Assembly: GCA_937982505.1 (NCBI GenBank)
Contig: CALJLV010000234.1
Span: 1-5,855, forward strand
DNA from: an uncultured Desulfobacteraceae bacterium
Lineage (GTDB): Bacteria > Desulfobacterota > Desulfobacteria > Desulfobacterales > UBA2174
Direction of reading: 5' to 3'
Length of the DNA: 5,855 nt
Numbering within the stretch: position 1 is the stretch's first letter; the number at the start of each line of letters is the position of its first letter. The notes beneath the pieces were generated by a model. The model was not told the DNA's origin, did no database searches, and saw nothing but the letters and a program-made list of their open reading frames with translations. The translations under genes were made by a program, and so were the position numbers. Below are positions 5,788 to 5,855 of the stretch, in pieces.

Positions 5788-5855
5788 TGGCGAGGGCGAT
5801 GCCGGGCAAAGTGAATTTACATTCATCCATCGACGGCGTCGACCCCCCGGCTGAA

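Noticed and set aside
5812..5825. Inverted repeat TGAAT-TTAC-ATTCA as a possible third regulator site
   Set aside because: The arms are two bases shorter than in the two real sites and lack the inner GA/TC pairs, so half-site spacing differs.

Overview
The window reads as one end of a contig from a GC-rich bacterium. The gene set (a FadR-like TetR regulator, a ~600-residue acyl-CoA dehydrogenase, a membrane ETF:menaquinone oxidoreductase of the EMO/FadF type, and EtfB) suggests an anaerobic fatty- or aromatic-acid oxidiser, perhaps in Desulfobacterota. This taxonomic guess rests on gene content only. All confident genes lie on the minus strand.

Layout from left to right: positions 1-46 are untrimmed Illumina library adapter with an apparent 8-base index, so genome sequence starts at about 47. 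Positions 47-585 hold the N-terminal ~180 residues of etfB, cut by the contig end; the rest of etfB, and presumably etfA, are lost. A strong hairpin lies in the 70-base gap before the membrane FeS oxidoreductase (656-2734). The 367-base gap at 2735-3101 has no credible gene. It contains the oxidoreductase promoter with a TetR-type operator, an 11-bp hairpin, and a REP-like inverted doublet just past the dehydrogenase stop. The acyl-CoA dehydrogenase (3102-4916) follows the TetR gene (4962-5648) by 45 bases, probably in one transcript. From 5649 to the end there is the rest of the TetR operator, a terminator pointing rightwards, and an AT-rich stretch that may hold the promoter and first codons of a rightward gene.

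Inferred working model: acyl-CoA dehydrogenase oxidises an acyl-CoA, ETF takes the electrons, and the membrane FeS/cytochrome b protein passes them to menaquinone. The regulator appears to control both transcription units: a perfect 7-4-7 inverted repeat lies at its own promoter (5638-5655), and a near-identical site overlaps the oxidoreductase promoter (2820-2837). The repeat arms equal those of the Bacillus subtilis FadR box, and B. subtilis FadR also controls etf, acyl-CoA dehydrogenase and fadF genes.

The most notable points are the two-site local regulon, loss of every cysteine ligand in the first CCG domain of the oxidoreductase, a regulator whose only in-frame ATG lies inside its own operator while a good Shine-Dalgarno points to an ATC codon, the REP-like element, and the adapter, which fuses in frame to EtfB.
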